From the NCBI GenBank assembly GCA_026315105.1, contig JAOYRU010000059.1, forward strand, positions 62,001-126,000: a stretch of DNA of 64,000 nt, written 5' to 3'. The notes under the pieces are model-generated. The model saw only the letters and a program-made list of their open reading frames with translations, was not told the DNA's origin and ran no database searches. The translations under genes and the position numbers were made by a program. Each line of letters begins with the position of its first letter. The first letter of the stretch is position 1. This document shows positions 42,101 to 54,785 of the stretch, piece after piece. Source of the DNA: Locusta migratoria (taxonomy: Eukaryota > Arthropoda > Insecta > Orthoptera > Acrididae).

Positions 42101-42317
42101 TTTCACTTTTTAATGCACCTGTTATGCTACTTGCCTCGACGTTGCCCGGTTTGACGCTCCCCTGACGATTGTAGAAAGCTATCCAGAGTATAAACAACAG
42201 CAGTAACTGGCGGCGAAAGAGAGGCTTCTTCCCCAGACTCACAGTCATCAGGCTGTGGCGTGATGCTTTGCTGTGTATTGGAGCTAAGAGAGGAAGCTCT
42301 TTCGGGGTGTACCCACG

Positions 42318-42389
42318 GCCGTGATCGTCTAGTGGTTAGGACATTGCGTTGTGGCCGCAATAACCCAGGTTCGAATCCTGGTCACGGCA
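42318..42389 (+). tRNA. tRNA-His(GUG), U17
   Basis: No change seen. Confidence 0.95.
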
Positions 42390-43116
42390 ATTTTGCACTA
42401 GTTTGTTTTTATTTTTTCCCCATCTCAGATCCTCCAAATTTTGTGACTCCCTCTACTATTCAGTGAGGAACTTTGCATATCGTAGTCTCTAATACATATG
42501 TTTTTTCAGAGTACACGAATCTTCCACCAAGCAGGGACATTGTGCATTTCTGTGTGTGCGTATACTACGATCTTCTCGCAGTCTGTTTGCCCATTTGATT
42601 TATACACCTTTGCCTTCCGACCGAGCGGCAGCGAGCGGCAGTCGAGCAAAGTCAGCAAAGTCAAGAGAAAGACCCCCCCCCCCCCACGCACCCCCGAGCC
42701 GCCATCCCTCGCCTGGAATGTCACTTCATAGTCCTCACAGAGAAGAACGTAAGAAAAGAACAAATAAAAGTGCTTAGTACGTAGCTTTGTTGTGGCCTCA
42801 ATATCTTAGGTTCGAATCCTGGTCACGGCAATCAATTTCTGCAGTAGCTCTTTGCCTTGCTGTTGCTGCCCCCAACTAACCGTGAACAAATGTTGAGTGA
42901 TAATGACAGCTCTGTCTTTGTTTTTCACGTGTTCTCAGAGGTCAAATTGCGTACAACTGTTGGCCCAGGACAAGGTAGAAAATTGGGATGATGCGTGAGA
43001 AGTTTAGTTGAAAGGGGCACTTGTTTACGATGTGATGGATAAGCAGGCAGTCACAGTAGAATAGTATGCCCTGTTTGGATAAGAGATAAGAAGGCACAGT
43101 GCTTACACCCAGCGCA

Positions 43117-43198
43117 GGTAGCGTGGCCGAGCGGTCTAAGGCGCTGGTTTAAGGCACCAGTCTCTTCGGAGGCGTGGGTTCGAATCCCACCGCTGCCA
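43117..43198 (+). tRNA. tRNA-Leu(AAG), U17
   Basis: No change seen. Confidence 0.95.
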
Positions 43199-43436
43199 TA
43201 ATTTTGTGGCACACCACGAAACTGGATCTTCAGGCTTTCTCTTCCACGATCGCAGCTAAAGCTGTCGGATGGTGTTTTCGTAGGGCAGGAATGATGTTTC
43301 TCTTGCTGCCAAGGGAGTACTCTCTGACGAGAGAGCGGAGGAAATGTGCCGTGCGACGATTGCATAGGCGTTTTGTTTCCTCTTGTAACTGCTTGCTGCA
43401 GAGCAAAAGCAACAGTATTGCGGTCGTCGTTCCAGT

Positions 43437-43518
43437 GGTAACGTGGCCGAGCGGTCTAAGGCGCTGGTTTTAGGCACCAGTCTCTTCGGAGGCGTGGGTT
43501 CGAATCCCACCGTTGCCA
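43437..43518 (+). tRNA. tRNA-Leu(UAG), U18
   Basis: No change seen. Confidence 0.95.
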
Positions 43519-44094
43519 ATTGTTTGCTCTAATTTATTTATTTATTTTAATTCTTTTTTTTTCCGAGAATGTAACGACTGCTTTTGTGGAAAGGATGCAT
43601 CTCATCCGACGGCCGTGTCGTGTAGGTCTAAGGCGCTGGTTTCAGGCACCATTATCTTCGGAGGCGTGGGTTCGAATCCCATTGCTGCCAAGGCATATAG
43701 TGTTTTCTCTCTCGAAGATGGGTGCATTCAGTAAGTGAGTATGAGACAACGAGTTAGTACATTTTCTCTATATTGTGGAATGTGCCACAGAAAGGCTTGC
43801 AACAACAGGAATCTATCGAATTGGCGATGGAGAGGAAAACAGTAGCGATTTGAAGCGAATGCTGAGAAAATTTGCAGCCATTGGACGTAGAACGGAAATA
43901 GGTGCGGCGTTAGCGAGGGCTGTCTTGCACCAGTTGTGAGACGTTATTTCGAGCATGAAGGCAGGTGCAGTTTTGTCTCATGGTTGCTATAGGACGTCAC
44001 CACGTAATAAATGTGGCGCATGGTGTTCTGAAATCAGCATTTTTGACTGTGGTGTGGTCATTATTATGCCTCGTGAAGGGAGTGTGCTTCGTAG

Positions 44095-44166
44095 TCCGGT
44101 GTGGTCTAGTGGCTAGGATATCTGGCTCTCACCCAGGAGGCCCGGGTTCGATTCCCGGCACCGGAA
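44095..44166 (+). tRNA. tRNA-Glu(CUC), U18
   Basis: No change seen. Confidence 0.95.
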
Positions 44167-44383
44167 TTTCACTTTTTAATGCACCTGTTATGCTACTTGC
44201 CTCGACGTTGCCCGGTTTGACGCTCCCCTGACGATTGTAGAAAGCTATCCAGAGTATAAACAACAGCAGTAACTGGCGGCGAAAGAGAGGCTTCTTCCCC
44301 AGACTCACAGTCATCAGGCTGTGGCGTGATGCTTTGCTGTGTATTGGAGCTAAGAGAGGAAGCTCTTTCGGGGTGTACCCACG

Positions 44384-44455
44384 GCCGTGATCGTCTAGTG
44401 GTTAGGACATTGCGTTGTGGCCGCAATAACCCAGGTTCGAATCCTGGTCACGGCA
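44384..44455 (+). tRNA. tRNA-His(GUG), U18
   Basis: No change seen. Confidence 0.95.
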
Positions 44456-45181
44456 ATTTTGCACTAGTTTGTTTTTATTTTTTCCCCATCTCAGATCCTC
44501 CAAATTTTGTGACTCCCTCTACTATTCAGTGAGGAACTTTGCATATCGTAGTCTCTAATACATATGTTTTTTCAGAGTACACGAATCTTCCACCAAGCAG
44601 GGACATTGTGCATTTCTGTGTGTGCGTATACTACGATCTTCTCGCAGTCTGTTTGCCCATTTGATTTATACACCTTTGCCTTCCGACCGAGCGGCAGCGA
44701 GCGGCAGTCGAGCAAAGTCAGCAAAGTCAAGAGAAAGACCCCCCCCCCCCACGCACCCCCGAGCCGCCATCCCTCGCCTGGAATGTCACTTCATAGTCCT
44801 CACAGAGAAGAACGTAAGAAAAGAACAAATAAAAGTGCTTAGTACGTAGCTTTGTTGTGGCCTCAATATCTTAGGTTCGAATCCTGGTCACGGCAATCAA
44901 TTTCTGCAGTAGCTCTTTGCCTTGCTGTTGCTGCCCCCAACTAACCGTGAACAAATGTTGAGTGATAATGACAGCTCTGTCTTTGTTTTTCACGTGTTCT
45001 CAGAGGTCAAATTGCGTACAACTGTTGGCCCAGGACAAGGTAGAAAATTGGGATGATGCGTGAGAAGTTTAGTTGAAAGGGGCACTTGTTTACGATGTGA
45101 TGGATAAGCAGGCAGTCACAGTAGAATAGTATGCCCTGTTTGGATAAGAGATAAGAAGGCACAGTGCTTACACCCAGCGCA

Positions 45182-45263
45182 GGTAGCGTGGCCGAGCGGT
45201 CTAAGGCGCTGGTTTAAGGCACCAGTCTCTTCGGAGGCGTGGGTTCGAATCCCACCGCTGCCA
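45182..45263 (+). tRNA. tRNA-Leu(AAG), U18
   Basis: No change seen. Confidence 0.95.
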
Positions 45264-45501
45264 TAATTTTGTGGCACACCACGAAACTGGATCTTCAGGC
45301 TTTCTCTTCCACGATCGCAGCTAAAGCTGTCGGATGGTGTTTTCGTAGGGCAGGAATGATGTTTCTCTTGCTGCCAAGGGAGTACTCTCTGACGAGAGAG
45401 CGGAGGAAATGTGCCGTGCGACGATTGCATAGGCGTTTTGTTTCCTCTTGTAACTGCTTGCTGCAGAGCAAAAGCAACAGTATTGCGGTCGTCGTTCCAG
45501 T

Positions 45502-45583
45502 GGTAACGTGGCCGAGCGGTCTAAGGCGCTGGTTTTAGGCACCAGTCTCTTCGGAGGCGTGGGTTCGAATCCCACCGTTGCCA
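45502..45583 (+). tRNA. tRNA-Leu(UAG), U19
   Basis: No change seen. Confidence 0.95.
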
Positions 45584-46159
45584 ATTGTTTGCTCTAATTT
45601 ATTTATTTATTTTAATTCTTTTTTTTTCCGAGAATGTAACGACTGCTTTTGTGGAAAGGATGCATCTCATCCGACGGCCGTGTCGTGTAGGTCTAAGGCG
45701 CTGGTTTCAGGCACCATTATCTTCGGAGGCGTGGGTTCGAATCCCATTGCTGCCAAGGCATATAGTGTTTTCTCTCTCGAAGATGGGTGCATTCAGTAAG
45801 TGAGTATGAGACAACGAGTTAGTACATTTTCTCTATATTGTGGAATGTGCCACAGAAAGGCTTGCAACAACAGGAATCTATCGAATTGGCGATGGAGAGG
45901 AAAACAGTAGCGATTTGAAGCGAATGCTGAGAAAATTTGCAGCCATTGGACGTAGAACGGAAATAGGTGCGGCGTTAGCGAGGGCTGTCTTGCACCAGTT
46001 GTGAGACGTTATTTCGAGCATGAAGGCAGGTGCAGTTTTGTCTCATGGTTGCTATAGGACGTCACCACGTAATAAATGTGGCGCATGGTGTTCTGAAATC
46101 AGCATTTTTGACTGTGGTGTGGTCATTATTATGCCTCGTGAAGGGAGTGTGCTTCGTAG

Positions 46160-46231
46160 TCCGGTGTGGTCTAGTGGCTAGGATATCTGGCTCTCACCCA
46201 GGAGGCCCGGGTTCGATTCCCGGCACCGGAA
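46160..46231 (+). tRNA. tRNA-Glu(CUC), U19
   Basis: No change seen. Confidence 0.95.
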
Positions 46232-46448
46232 TTTCACTTTTTAATGCACCTGTTATGCTACTTGCCTCGACGTTGCCCGGTTTGACGCTCCCCTGACGAT
46301 TGTAGAAAGCTATCCAGAGTATAAACAACAGCAGTAACTGGCGGCGAAAGAGAGGCTTCTTCCCCAGACTCACAGTCATCAGGCTGTGGCGTGATGCTTT
46401 GCTGTGTATTGGAGCTAAGAGAGGAAGCTCTTTCGGGGTGTACCCACG

Positions 46449-46520
46449 GCCGTGATCGTCTAGTGGTTAGGACATTGCGTTGTGGCCGCAATAACCCAGG
46501 TTCGAATCCTGGTCACGGCA
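46449..46520 (+). tRNA. tRNA-His(GUG), U19
   Basis: No change seen. Confidence 0.95.
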
Positions 46521-47247
46521 ATTTTGCACTAGTTTGTTTTTATTTTTTCCCCATCTCAGATCCTCCAAATTTTGTGACTCCCTCTACTATTCAGTGAGGA
46601 ACTTTGCATATCGTAGTCTCTAATACATATGTTTTTTCAGAGTACACGAATCTTCCACCAAGCAGGGACATTGTGCATTTCTGTGTGTGCGTATACTACG
46701 ATCTTCTCGCAGTCTGTTTGCCCATTTGATTTATACACCTTTGCCTTCCGACCGAGCGGCAGCGAGCGGCAGTCGAGCAAAGTCAGCAAAGTCAAGAGAA
46801 AGACCCCCCCCCCCCCACGCACCCCCGAGCCGCCATCCCTCGCCTGGAATGTCACTTCATAGTCCTCACAGAGAAGAACGTAAGAAAAGAACAAATAAAA
46901 GTGCTTAGTACGTAGCTTTGTTGTGGCCTCAATATCTTAGGTTCGAATCCTGGTCACGGCAATCAATTTCTGCAGTAGCTCTTTGCCTTGCTGTTGCTGC
47001 CCCCAACTAACCGTGAACAAATGTTGAGTGATAATGACAGCTCTGTCTTTGTTTTTCACGTGTTCTCAGAGGTCAAATTGCGTACAACTGTTGGCCCAGG
47101 ACAAGGTAGAAAATTGGGATGATGCGTGAGAAGTTTAGTTGAAAGGGGCACTTGTTTACGATGTGATGGATAAGCAGGCAGTCACAGTAGAATAGTATGC
47201 CCTGTTTGGATAAGAGATAAGAAGGCACAGTGCTTACACCCAGCGCA

Positions 47248-47329
47248 GGTAGCGTGGCCGAGCGGTCTAAGGCGCTGGTTTAAGGCACCAGTCTCTTCGG
47301 AGGCGTGGGTTCGAATCCCACCGCTGCCA
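47248..47329 (+). tRNA. tRNA-Leu(AAG), U19
   Basis: Gene unchanged; a 1-base spacer deletion lies about 114 bp downstream. Confidence 0.95.
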
Positions 47330-47566
47330 TAATTTTGTGGCACACCACGAAACTGGATCTTCAGGCTTTCTCTTCCACGATCGCAGCTAAAGCTGTCGGA
47401 TGGTGTTTTCGTAGGGCAGGAATGATGTTTCTCTTGCTGCCAAGGAGTACTCTCTGACGAGAGAGCGGAGGAAATGTGCCGTGCGACGATTGCATAGGCG
47501 TTTTGTTTCCTCTTGTAACTGCTTGCTGCAGAGCAAAAGCAACAGTATTGCGGTCGTCGTTCCAGT

Positions 47567-47648
47567 GGTAACGTGGCCGAGCGGTCTAAGGCGCTGGTTT
47601 TAGGCACCAGTCTCTTCGGAGGCGTGGGTTCGAATCCCACCGTTGCCA
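47567..47648 (+). tRNA. tRNA-Leu(UAG), U20
   Basis: Gene unchanged; a 1-base deletion lies 124 bp upstream in the spacer. Confidence 0.95.
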
Positions 47649-48224
47649 ATTGTTTGCTCTAATTTATTTATTTATTTTAATTCTTTTTTTTTCCGAGAAT
47701 GTAACGACTGCTTTTGTGGAAAGGATGCATCTCATCCGACGGCCGTGTCGTGTAGGTCTAAGGCGCTGGTTTCAGGCACCATTATCTTCGGAGGCGTGGG
47801 TTCGAATCCCATTGCTGCCAAGGCATATAGTGTTTTCTCTCTCGAAGATGGGTGCATTCAGTAAGTGAGTATGAGACAACGAGTTAGTACATTTTCTCTA
47901 TATTGTGGAATGTGCCACAGAAAGGCTTGCAACAACAGGAATCTATCGAATTGGCGATGGAGAGGAAAACAGTAGCGATTTGAAGCGAATGCTGAGAAAA
48001 TTTGCAGCCATTGGACGTAGAACGGAAATAGGTGCGGCGTTAGCGAGGGCTGTCTTGCACCAGTTGTGAGACGTTATTTCGAGCATGAAGGCAGGTGCAG
48101 TTTTGTCTCATGGTTGCTATAGGACGTCACCACGTAATAAATGTGGCGCATGGTGTTCTGAAATCAGCATTTTTGACTGTGGTGTGGTCATTATTATGCC
48201 TCGTGAAGGGAGTGTGCTTCGTAG

Positions 48225-48296
48225 TCCGGTGTGGTCTAGTGGCTAGGATATCTGGCTCTCACCCAGGAGGCCCGGGTTCGATTCCCGGCACCGGAA
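48225..48296 (+). tRNA. tRNA-Glu(CUC), U20
   Basis: No change seen. Confidence 0.95.
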
Positions 48297-48513
48297 TTTC
48301 ACTTTTTAATGCACCTGTTATGCTACTTGCCTCGACGTTGCCCGGTTTGACGCTCCCCTGACGATTGTAGAAAGCTATCCAGAGTATAAACAACAGCAGT
48401 AACTGGCGGCGAAAGAGAGGCTTCTTCCCCAGACTCACAGTCATCAGGCTGTGGCGTGATGCTTTGCTGTGTATTGGAGCTAAGAGAGGAAGCTCTTTCG
48501 GGGTGTACCCACG

Positions 48514-48585
48514 GCCGTGATCGTCTAGTGGTTAGGACATTGCGTTGTGGCCGCAATAACCCAGGTTCGAATCCTGGTCACGGCA
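48514..48585 (+). tRNA. tRNA-His(GUG), U20
   Basis: No change seen. Confidence 0.95.
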
Positions 48586-49313
48586 ATTTTGCACTAGTTT
48601 GTTTTTATTTTTTCCCCATCTCAGATCCTCCAAATTTTGTGACTCCCTCTACTATTCAGTGAGGAACTTTGCATATCGTAGTCTCTAATACATATGTTTT
48701 TTCAGAGTACACGAATCTTCCACCAAGCAGGGACATTGTGCATTTCTGTGTGTGCGTATACTACGATCTTCTCGCAGTCTGTTTGCCCATTTGATTTATA
48801 CACCTTTGCCTTCCGACCGAGCGGCAGCGAGCGGCAGTCGAGCAAAGTCAGCAAAGTCAAGAGAAAGACCCCCCCCCCCCCCGCGCACCCCCGAGCCGCC
48901 ATCCCTCGCCTGGAATGTCACTTCATAGTCCTCACAGAGAAGAACGTAAGAAAAGAACAAATAAAAGTGCTTAGTACGTAGCTTTGTTGTGGCCTCAATA
49001 TCTTAGGTTCGAATCCTGGTCACGGCAATCAATTTCTGCAGTAGCTCTTTGCCTTGCTGTTGCTGCCCCCAACTAACCGTGAACAAATGTTGAGTGATAA
49101 TGACAGCTCTGTCTTTGTTTTTCACGTGTTCTCAGAGGTCAAATTGCGTACAACTGTTGGCCCAGGACAAGGTAGAAAATTGGGATGATGCGTGAGAAGT
49201 TTAGTTGAAAGGGGCACTTGTTTACGATGTGATGGATAAGCAGGCAGTCACAGTAGAATAGTATGCCCTGTTTGGATAAGAGATAAGAAGGCACAGTGCT
49301 TACACCCAGCGCA

Positions 49314-49395
49314 GGTAGCGTGGCCGAGCGGTCTAAGGCGCTGGTTTAAGGCACCAGTCTCTTCGGAGGCGTGGGTTCGAATCCCACCGCTGCCA
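49314..49395 (+). tRNA. tRNA-Leu(AAG), U20
   Basis: No change seen. Confidence 0.95.
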
Positions 49396-49633
49396 TAATT
49401 TTGTGGCACACCACGAAACTGGATCTTCAGGCTTTCTCTTCCACGATCGCAGCTAAAGCTGTCGGATGGTGTTTTCGTAGGGCAGGAATGATGTTTCTCT
49501 TGCTGCCAAGGGAGTACTCTCTGACGAGAGAGCGGAGGAAATGTGCCGTGCGACGATTGCATAGGCGTTTTGTTTCCTCTTGTAACTGCTTGCTGCAGAG
49601 CAAAAGCAACAGTATTGCGGTCGTCGTTCCAGT

Positions 49634-49715
49634 GGTAACGTGGCCGAGCGGTCTAAGGCGCTGGTTTTAGGCACCAGTCTCTTCGGAGGCGTGGGTTCGA
49701 ATCCCACCGTTGCCA
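49634..49715 (+). tRNA. tRNA-Leu(UAG), U21
   Basis: No change seen. Confidence 0.95.
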
Positions 49716-50291
49716 ATTGTTTGCTCTAATTTATTTATTTATTTTAATTCTTTTTTTTTCCGAGAATGTAACGACTGCTTTTGTGGAAAGGATGCATCTC
49801 ATCCGACGGCCGTGTCGTGTAGGTCTAAGGCGCTGGTTTCAGGCACCATTATCTTCGGAGGCGTGGGTTCGAATCCCATTGCTGCCAAGGCATATAGTGT
49901 TTTCTCTCTCGAAGATGGGTGCATTCAGTAAGTGAGTATGAGACAACGAGTTAGTACATTTTCTCTATATTGTGGAATGTGCCACAGAAAGGCTTGCAAC
50001 AACAGGAATCTATCGAATTGGCGATGGAGAGGAAAACAGTAGCGATTTGAAGCGAATGCTGAGAAAATTTGCAGCCATTGGACGTAGAACGGAAATAGGT
50101 GCGGCGTTAGCGAGGGCTGTCTTGCACCAGTTGTGAGACGTTATTTCGAGCATGAAGGCAGGTGCAGTTTTGTCTCATGGTTGCTATAGGACGTCACCAC
50201 GTAATAAATGTGGCGCATGGTGTTCTGAAATCAGCATTTTTGACTGTGGTGTGGTCATTATTATGCCTCGTGAAGGGAGTGTGCTTCGTAG

Positions 50292-50363
50292 TCCGGTGTG
50301 GTCTAGTGGCTAGGATATCTGGCTCTCACCCAGGAGGCCCGGGTTCGATTCCCGGCACCGGAA
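50292..50363 (+). tRNA. tRNA-Glu(CUC), U21
   Basis: No change seen. Confidence 0.95.
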
Positions 50364-50580
50364 TTTCACTTTTTAATGCACCTGTTATGCTACTTGCCTC
50401 GACGTTGCCCGGTTTGACGCTCCCCTGACGATTGTAGAAAGCTATCCAGAGTATAAACAACAGCAGTAACTGGCGGCGAAAGAGAGGCTTCTTCCCCAGA
50501 CTCACAGTCATCAGGCTGTGGCGTGATGCTTTGCTGTGTATTGGAGCTAAGAGAGGAAGCTCTTTCGGGGTGTACCCACG

Positions 50581-50652
50581 GCCGTGATCGTCTAGTGGTT
50601 AGGACATTGCGTTGTGGCCGCAATAACCCAGGTTCGAATCCTGGTCACGGCA
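50581..50652 (+). tRNA. tRNA-His(GUG), U21
   Basis: No change seen. Confidence 0.95.
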
Positions 50653-51379
50653 ATTTTGCACTAGTTTGTTTTTATTTTTTCCCCATCTCAGATCCTCCAA
50701 ATTTTGTGACTCCCTCTACTATTCAGTGAGGAACTTTGCATATCGTAGTCTCTAATACATATGTTTTTTCAGAGTACACGAATCTTCCACCAAGCAGGGA
50801 CATTGTGCATTTCTGTGTGTGCGTATACTACGATCTTCTCGCAGTCTGTTTGCCCATTTGATTTATACACCTTTGCCTTCCGACCGAGCGGCAGCGAGCG
50901 GCAGTCGAGCAAAGTCAGCAAAGTCAAGAGAAAGACCCCCCCCCCCCCACGCACCCCCGAGCCGCCATCCCTCGCCTGGAATGTCACTTCATAGTCCTCA
51001 CAGAGAAGAACGTAAGAAAAGAACAAATAAAAGTGCTTAGTACGTAGCTTTGTTGTGGCCTCAATATCTTAGGTTCGAATCCTGGTCACGGCAATCAATT
51101 TCTGCAGTAGCTCTTTGCCTTGCTGTTGCTGCCCCCAACTAACCGTGAACAAATGTTGAGTGATAATGACAGCTCTGTCTTTGTTTTTCACGTGTTCTCA
51201 GAGGTCAAATTGCGTACAACTGTTGGCCCAGGACAAGGTAGAAAATTGGGATGATGCGTGAGAAGTTTAGTTGAAAGGGGCACTTGTTTACGATGTGATG
51301 GATAAGCAGGCAGTCACAGTAGAATAGTATGCCCTGTTTGGATAAGAGATAAGAAGGCACAGTGCTTACACCCAGCGCA

Positions 51380-51461
51380 GGTAGCGTGGCCGAGCGGTCT
51401 AAGGCGCTGGTTTAAGGCACCAGTCTCTTCGGAGGCGTGGGTTCGAATCCCACCGCTGCCA
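51380..51461 (+). tRNA. tRNA-Leu(AAG), U21
   Basis: No change seen. Confidence 0.95.
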
Positions 51462-51699
51462 TAATTTTGTGGCACACCACGAAACTGGATCTTCAGGCTT
51501 TCTCTTCCACGATCGCAGCTAAAGCTGTCGGATGGTGTTTTCGTAGGGCAGGAATGATGTTTCTCTTGCTGCCAAGGGAGTACTCTCTGACGAGAGAGCG
51601 GAGGAAATGTGCCGTGCGACGATTGCATAGGCGTTTTGTTTCCTCTTGTAACTGCTTGCTGCAGAGCAAAAGCAACAGTATTGCGGTCGTCGTTCCAGT

Positions 51700-51781
51700 G
51701 GTAACGTGGCCGAGCGGTCTAAGGCGCTGGTTTTAGGCACCAGTCTCTTCGGAGGCGTGGGTTCGAATCCCACCGTTGCCA
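51700..51781 (+). tRNA. tRNA-Leu(UAG), U22
   Basis: No change seen. Confidence 0.95.
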
Positions 51782-52357
51782 ATTGTTTGCTCTAATTTAT
51801 TTATTTATTTTAATTCTTTTTTTTTCCGAGAATGTAACGACTGCTTTTGTGGAAAGGATGCATCTCATCCGACGGCCGTGTCGTGTAGGTCTAAGGCGCT
51901 GGTTTCAGGCACCATTATCTTCGGAGGCGTGGGTTCGAATCCCATTGCTGCCAAGGCATATAGTGTTTTCTCTCTCGAAGATGGGTGCATTCAGTAAGTG
52001 AGTATGAGACAACGAGTTAGTACATTTTCTCTATATTGTGGAATGTGCCACAGAAAGGCTTGCAACAACAGGAATCTATCGAATTGGCGATGGAGAGGAA
52101 AACAGTAGCGATTTGAAGCGAATGCTGAGAAAATTTGCAGCCATTGGACGTAGAACGGAAATAGGTGCGGCGTTAGCGAGGGCTGTCTTGCACCAGTTGT
52201 GAGACGTTATTTCGAGCATGAAGGCAGGTGCAGTTTTGTCTCATGGTTGCTATAGGACGTCACCACGTAATAAATGTGGCGCATGGTGTTCTGAAATCAG
52301 CATTTTTGACTGTGGTGTGGTCATTATTATGCCTCGTGAAGGGAGTGTGCTTCGTAG

Positions 52358-52429
52358 TCCGGTGTGGTCTAGTGGCTAGGATATCTGGCTCTCACCCAGG
52401 AGGCCCGGGTTCGATTCCCGGCACCGGAA
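52358..52429 (+). tRNA. tRNA-Glu(CUC), U22
   Basis: No change seen. Confidence 0.95.
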
Positions 52430-52646
52430 TTTCACTTTTTAATGCACCTGTTATGCTACTTGCCTCGACGTTGCCCGGTTTGACGCTCCCCTGACGATTG
52501 TAGAAAGCTATCCAGAGTATAAACAACAGCAGTAACTGGCGGCGAAAGAGAGGCTTCTTCCCCAGACTCACAGTCATCAGGCTGTGGCGTGATGCTTTGC
52601 TGTGTATTGGAGCTAAGAGAGGAAGCTCTTTCGGGGTGTACCCACG

Positions 52647-52718
52647 GCCGTGATCGTCTAGTGGTTAGGACATTGCGTTGTGGCCGCAATAACCCAGGTT
52701 CGAATCCTGGTCACGGCA
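52647..52718 (+). tRNA. tRNA-His(GUG), U22
   Basis: No change seen. Confidence 0.95.
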
Positions 52719-53446
52719 ATTTTGCACTAGTTTGTTTTTATTTTTTCCCCATCTCAGATCCTCCAAATTTTGTGACTCCCTCTACTATTCAGTGAGGAAC
52801 TTTGCATATCGTAGTCTCTAATACATATGTTTTTTCAGAGTACACGAATCTTCCACCAAGCAGGGACATTGTGCATTTCTGTGTGTGCGTATACTACGAT
52901 CTTCTCGCAGTCTGTTTGCCCATTTGATTTATACACCTTTGCCTTCCGACCGAGCGGCAGCGAGCGGCAGTCGAGCAAAGTCAGCAAAGTCAAGAGAAAG
53001 ACCCCCCCCCCCCCCACGCACCCCCGAGCCGCCATCCCTCGCCTGGAATGTCACTTCATAGTCCTCACAGAGAAGAACGTAAGAAAAGAACAAATAAAAG
53101 TGCTTAGTACGTAGCTTTGTTGTGGCCTCAATATCTTAGGTTCGAATCCTGGTCACGGCAATCAATTTCTGCAGTAGCTCTTTGCCTTGCTGTTGCTGCC
53201 CCCAACTAACCGTGAACAAATGTTGAGTGATAATGACAGCTCTGTCTTTGTTTTTCACGTGTTCTCAGAGGTCAAATTGCGTACAACTGTTGGCCCAGGA
53301 CAAGGTAGAAAATTGGGATGATGCGTGAGAAGTTTAGTTGAAAGGGGCACTTGTTTACGATGTGATGGATAAGCAGGCAGTCACAGTAGAATAGTATGCC
53401 CTGTTTGGATAAGAGATAAGAAGGCACAGTGCTTACACCCAGCGCA

Positions 53447-53528
53447 GGTAGCGTGGCCGAGCGGTCTAAGGCGCTGGTTTAAGGCACCAGTCTCTTCGGA
53501 GGCGTGGGTTCGAATCCCACCGCTGCCA
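53447..53528 (+). tRNA. tRNA-Leu(AAG), U22
   Basis: No change seen. Confidence 0.95.
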
Positions 53529-53766
53529 TAATTTTGTGGCACACCACGAAACTGGATCTTCAGGCTTTCTCTTCCACGATCGCAGCTAAAGCTGTCGGAT
53601 GGTGTTTTCGTAGGGCAGGAATGATGTTTCTCTTGCTGCCAAGGGAGTACTCTCTGACGAGAGAGCGGAGGAAATGTGCCGTGCGACGATTGCATAGGCG
53701 TTTTGTTTCCTCTTGTAACTGCTTGCTGCAGAGCAAAAGCAACAGTATTGCGGTCGTCGTTCCAGT

Positions 53767-53848
53767 GGTAACGTGGCCGAGCGGTCTAAGGCGCTGGTTT
53801 TAGGCACCAGTCTCTTCGGAGGCGTGGGTTCGAATCCCACCGTTGCCA
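53767..53848 (+). tRNA. tRNA-Leu(UAG), U23
   Basis: No change seen. Confidence 0.95.
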
Positions 53849-54424
53849 ATTGTTTGCTCTAATTTATTTATTTATTTTAATTCTTTTTTTTTCCGAGAAT
53901 GTAACGACTGCTTTTGTGGAAAGGATGCATCTCATCCGACGGCCGTGTCGTGTAGGTCTAAGGCGCTGGTTTCAGGCACCATTATCTTCGGAGGCGTGGG
54001 TTCGAATCCCATTGCTGCCAAGGCATATAGTGTTTTCTCTCTCGAAGATGGGTGCATTCAGTAAGTGAGTATGAGACAACGAGTTAGTACATTTTCTCTA
54101 TATTGTGGAATGTGCCACAGAAAGGCTTGCAACAACAGGAATCTATCGAATTGGCGATGGAGAGGAAAACAGTAGCGATTTGAAGCGAATGCTGAGAAAA
54201 TTTGCAGCCATTGGACGTAGAACGGAAATAGGTGCGGCGTTAGCGAGGGCTGTCTTGCACCAGTTGTGAGACGTTATTTCGAGCATGAAGGCAGGTGCAG
54301 TTTTGTCTCATGGTTGCTATAGGACGTCACCACGTAATAAATGTGGCGCATGGTGTTCTGAAATCAGCATTTTTGACTGTGGTGTGGTCATTATTATGCC
54401 TCGTGAAGGGAGTGTGCTTCGTAG

Positions 54425-54496
54425 TCCGGTGTGGTCTAGTGGCTAGGATATCTGGCTCTCACCCAGGAGGCCCGGGTTCGATTCCCGGCACCGGAA
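54425..54496 (+). tRNA. tRNA-Glu(CUC), U23
   Basis: No change seen. Confidence 0.95.
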
Positions 54497-54713
54497 TTTC
54501 ACTTTTTAATGCACCTGTTATGCTACTTGCCTCGACGTTGCCCGGTTTGACGCTCCCCTGACGATTGTAGAAAGCTATCCAGAGTATAAACAACAGCAGT
54601 AACTGGCGGCGAAAGAGAGGCTTCTTCCCCAGACTCACAGTCATCAGGCTGTGGCGTGATGCTTTGCTGTGTATTGGAGCTAAGAGAGGAAGCTCTTTCG
54701 GGGTGTACCCACG

Positions 54714-54785
54714 GCCGTGATCGTCTAGTGGTTAGGACATTGCGTTGTGGCCGCAATAACCCAGGTTCGAATCCTGGTCACGGCA
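54714..54785 (+). tRNA. tRNA-His(GUG), U23
   Basis: No change seen. Confidence 0.95.

Larger units (their letters stand above)
41371..43436 (+). repeat. Tandem tRNA unit U17 (2066 bp)
   Basis: C-tract 13. Chimeric pseudo-tRNA 41543-41624; His remnant 42769-42830. Confidence 0.97.
43437..45501 (+). repeat. Tandem tRNA unit U18 (2065 bp)
   Basis: C-tract 12. Chimeric pseudo-tRNA 43609-43690; His remnant 44834-44895. Confidence 0.97.
45502..47566 (+). repeat. Tandem tRNA unit U19 (2065 bp)
   Basis: C-tract 13. Chimeric pseudo-tRNA 45674-45755; His remnant 46900-46961. One G is missing in CCAAGGAGTA near 47443 (spacer). Confidence 0.97.
47567..49633 (+). repeat. Tandem tRNA unit U20 (2067 bp)
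   Basis: C-tract 14 followed by GCGCACC instead of ACGCACC. Chimeric pseudo-tRNA 47739-47820; His remnant 48966-49027. Confidence 0.97.
49634..51699 (+). repeat. Tandem tRNA unit U21 (2066 bp)
   Basis: C-tract 13. Chimeric pseudo-tRNA 49806-49887; His remnant 51032-51093. Confidence 0.97.
51700..53766 (+). repeat. Tandem tRNA unit U22 (2067 bp)
   Basis: C-tract 14. Chimeric pseudo-tRNA 51872-51953; His remnant 53099-53160. Confidence 0.97.

Noticed and set aside
47182..47649. 155-codon minus-strand open frame
   Set aside because: It is two of the usual spurious frames fused by the 1-base spacer deletion in U19, not a gene.
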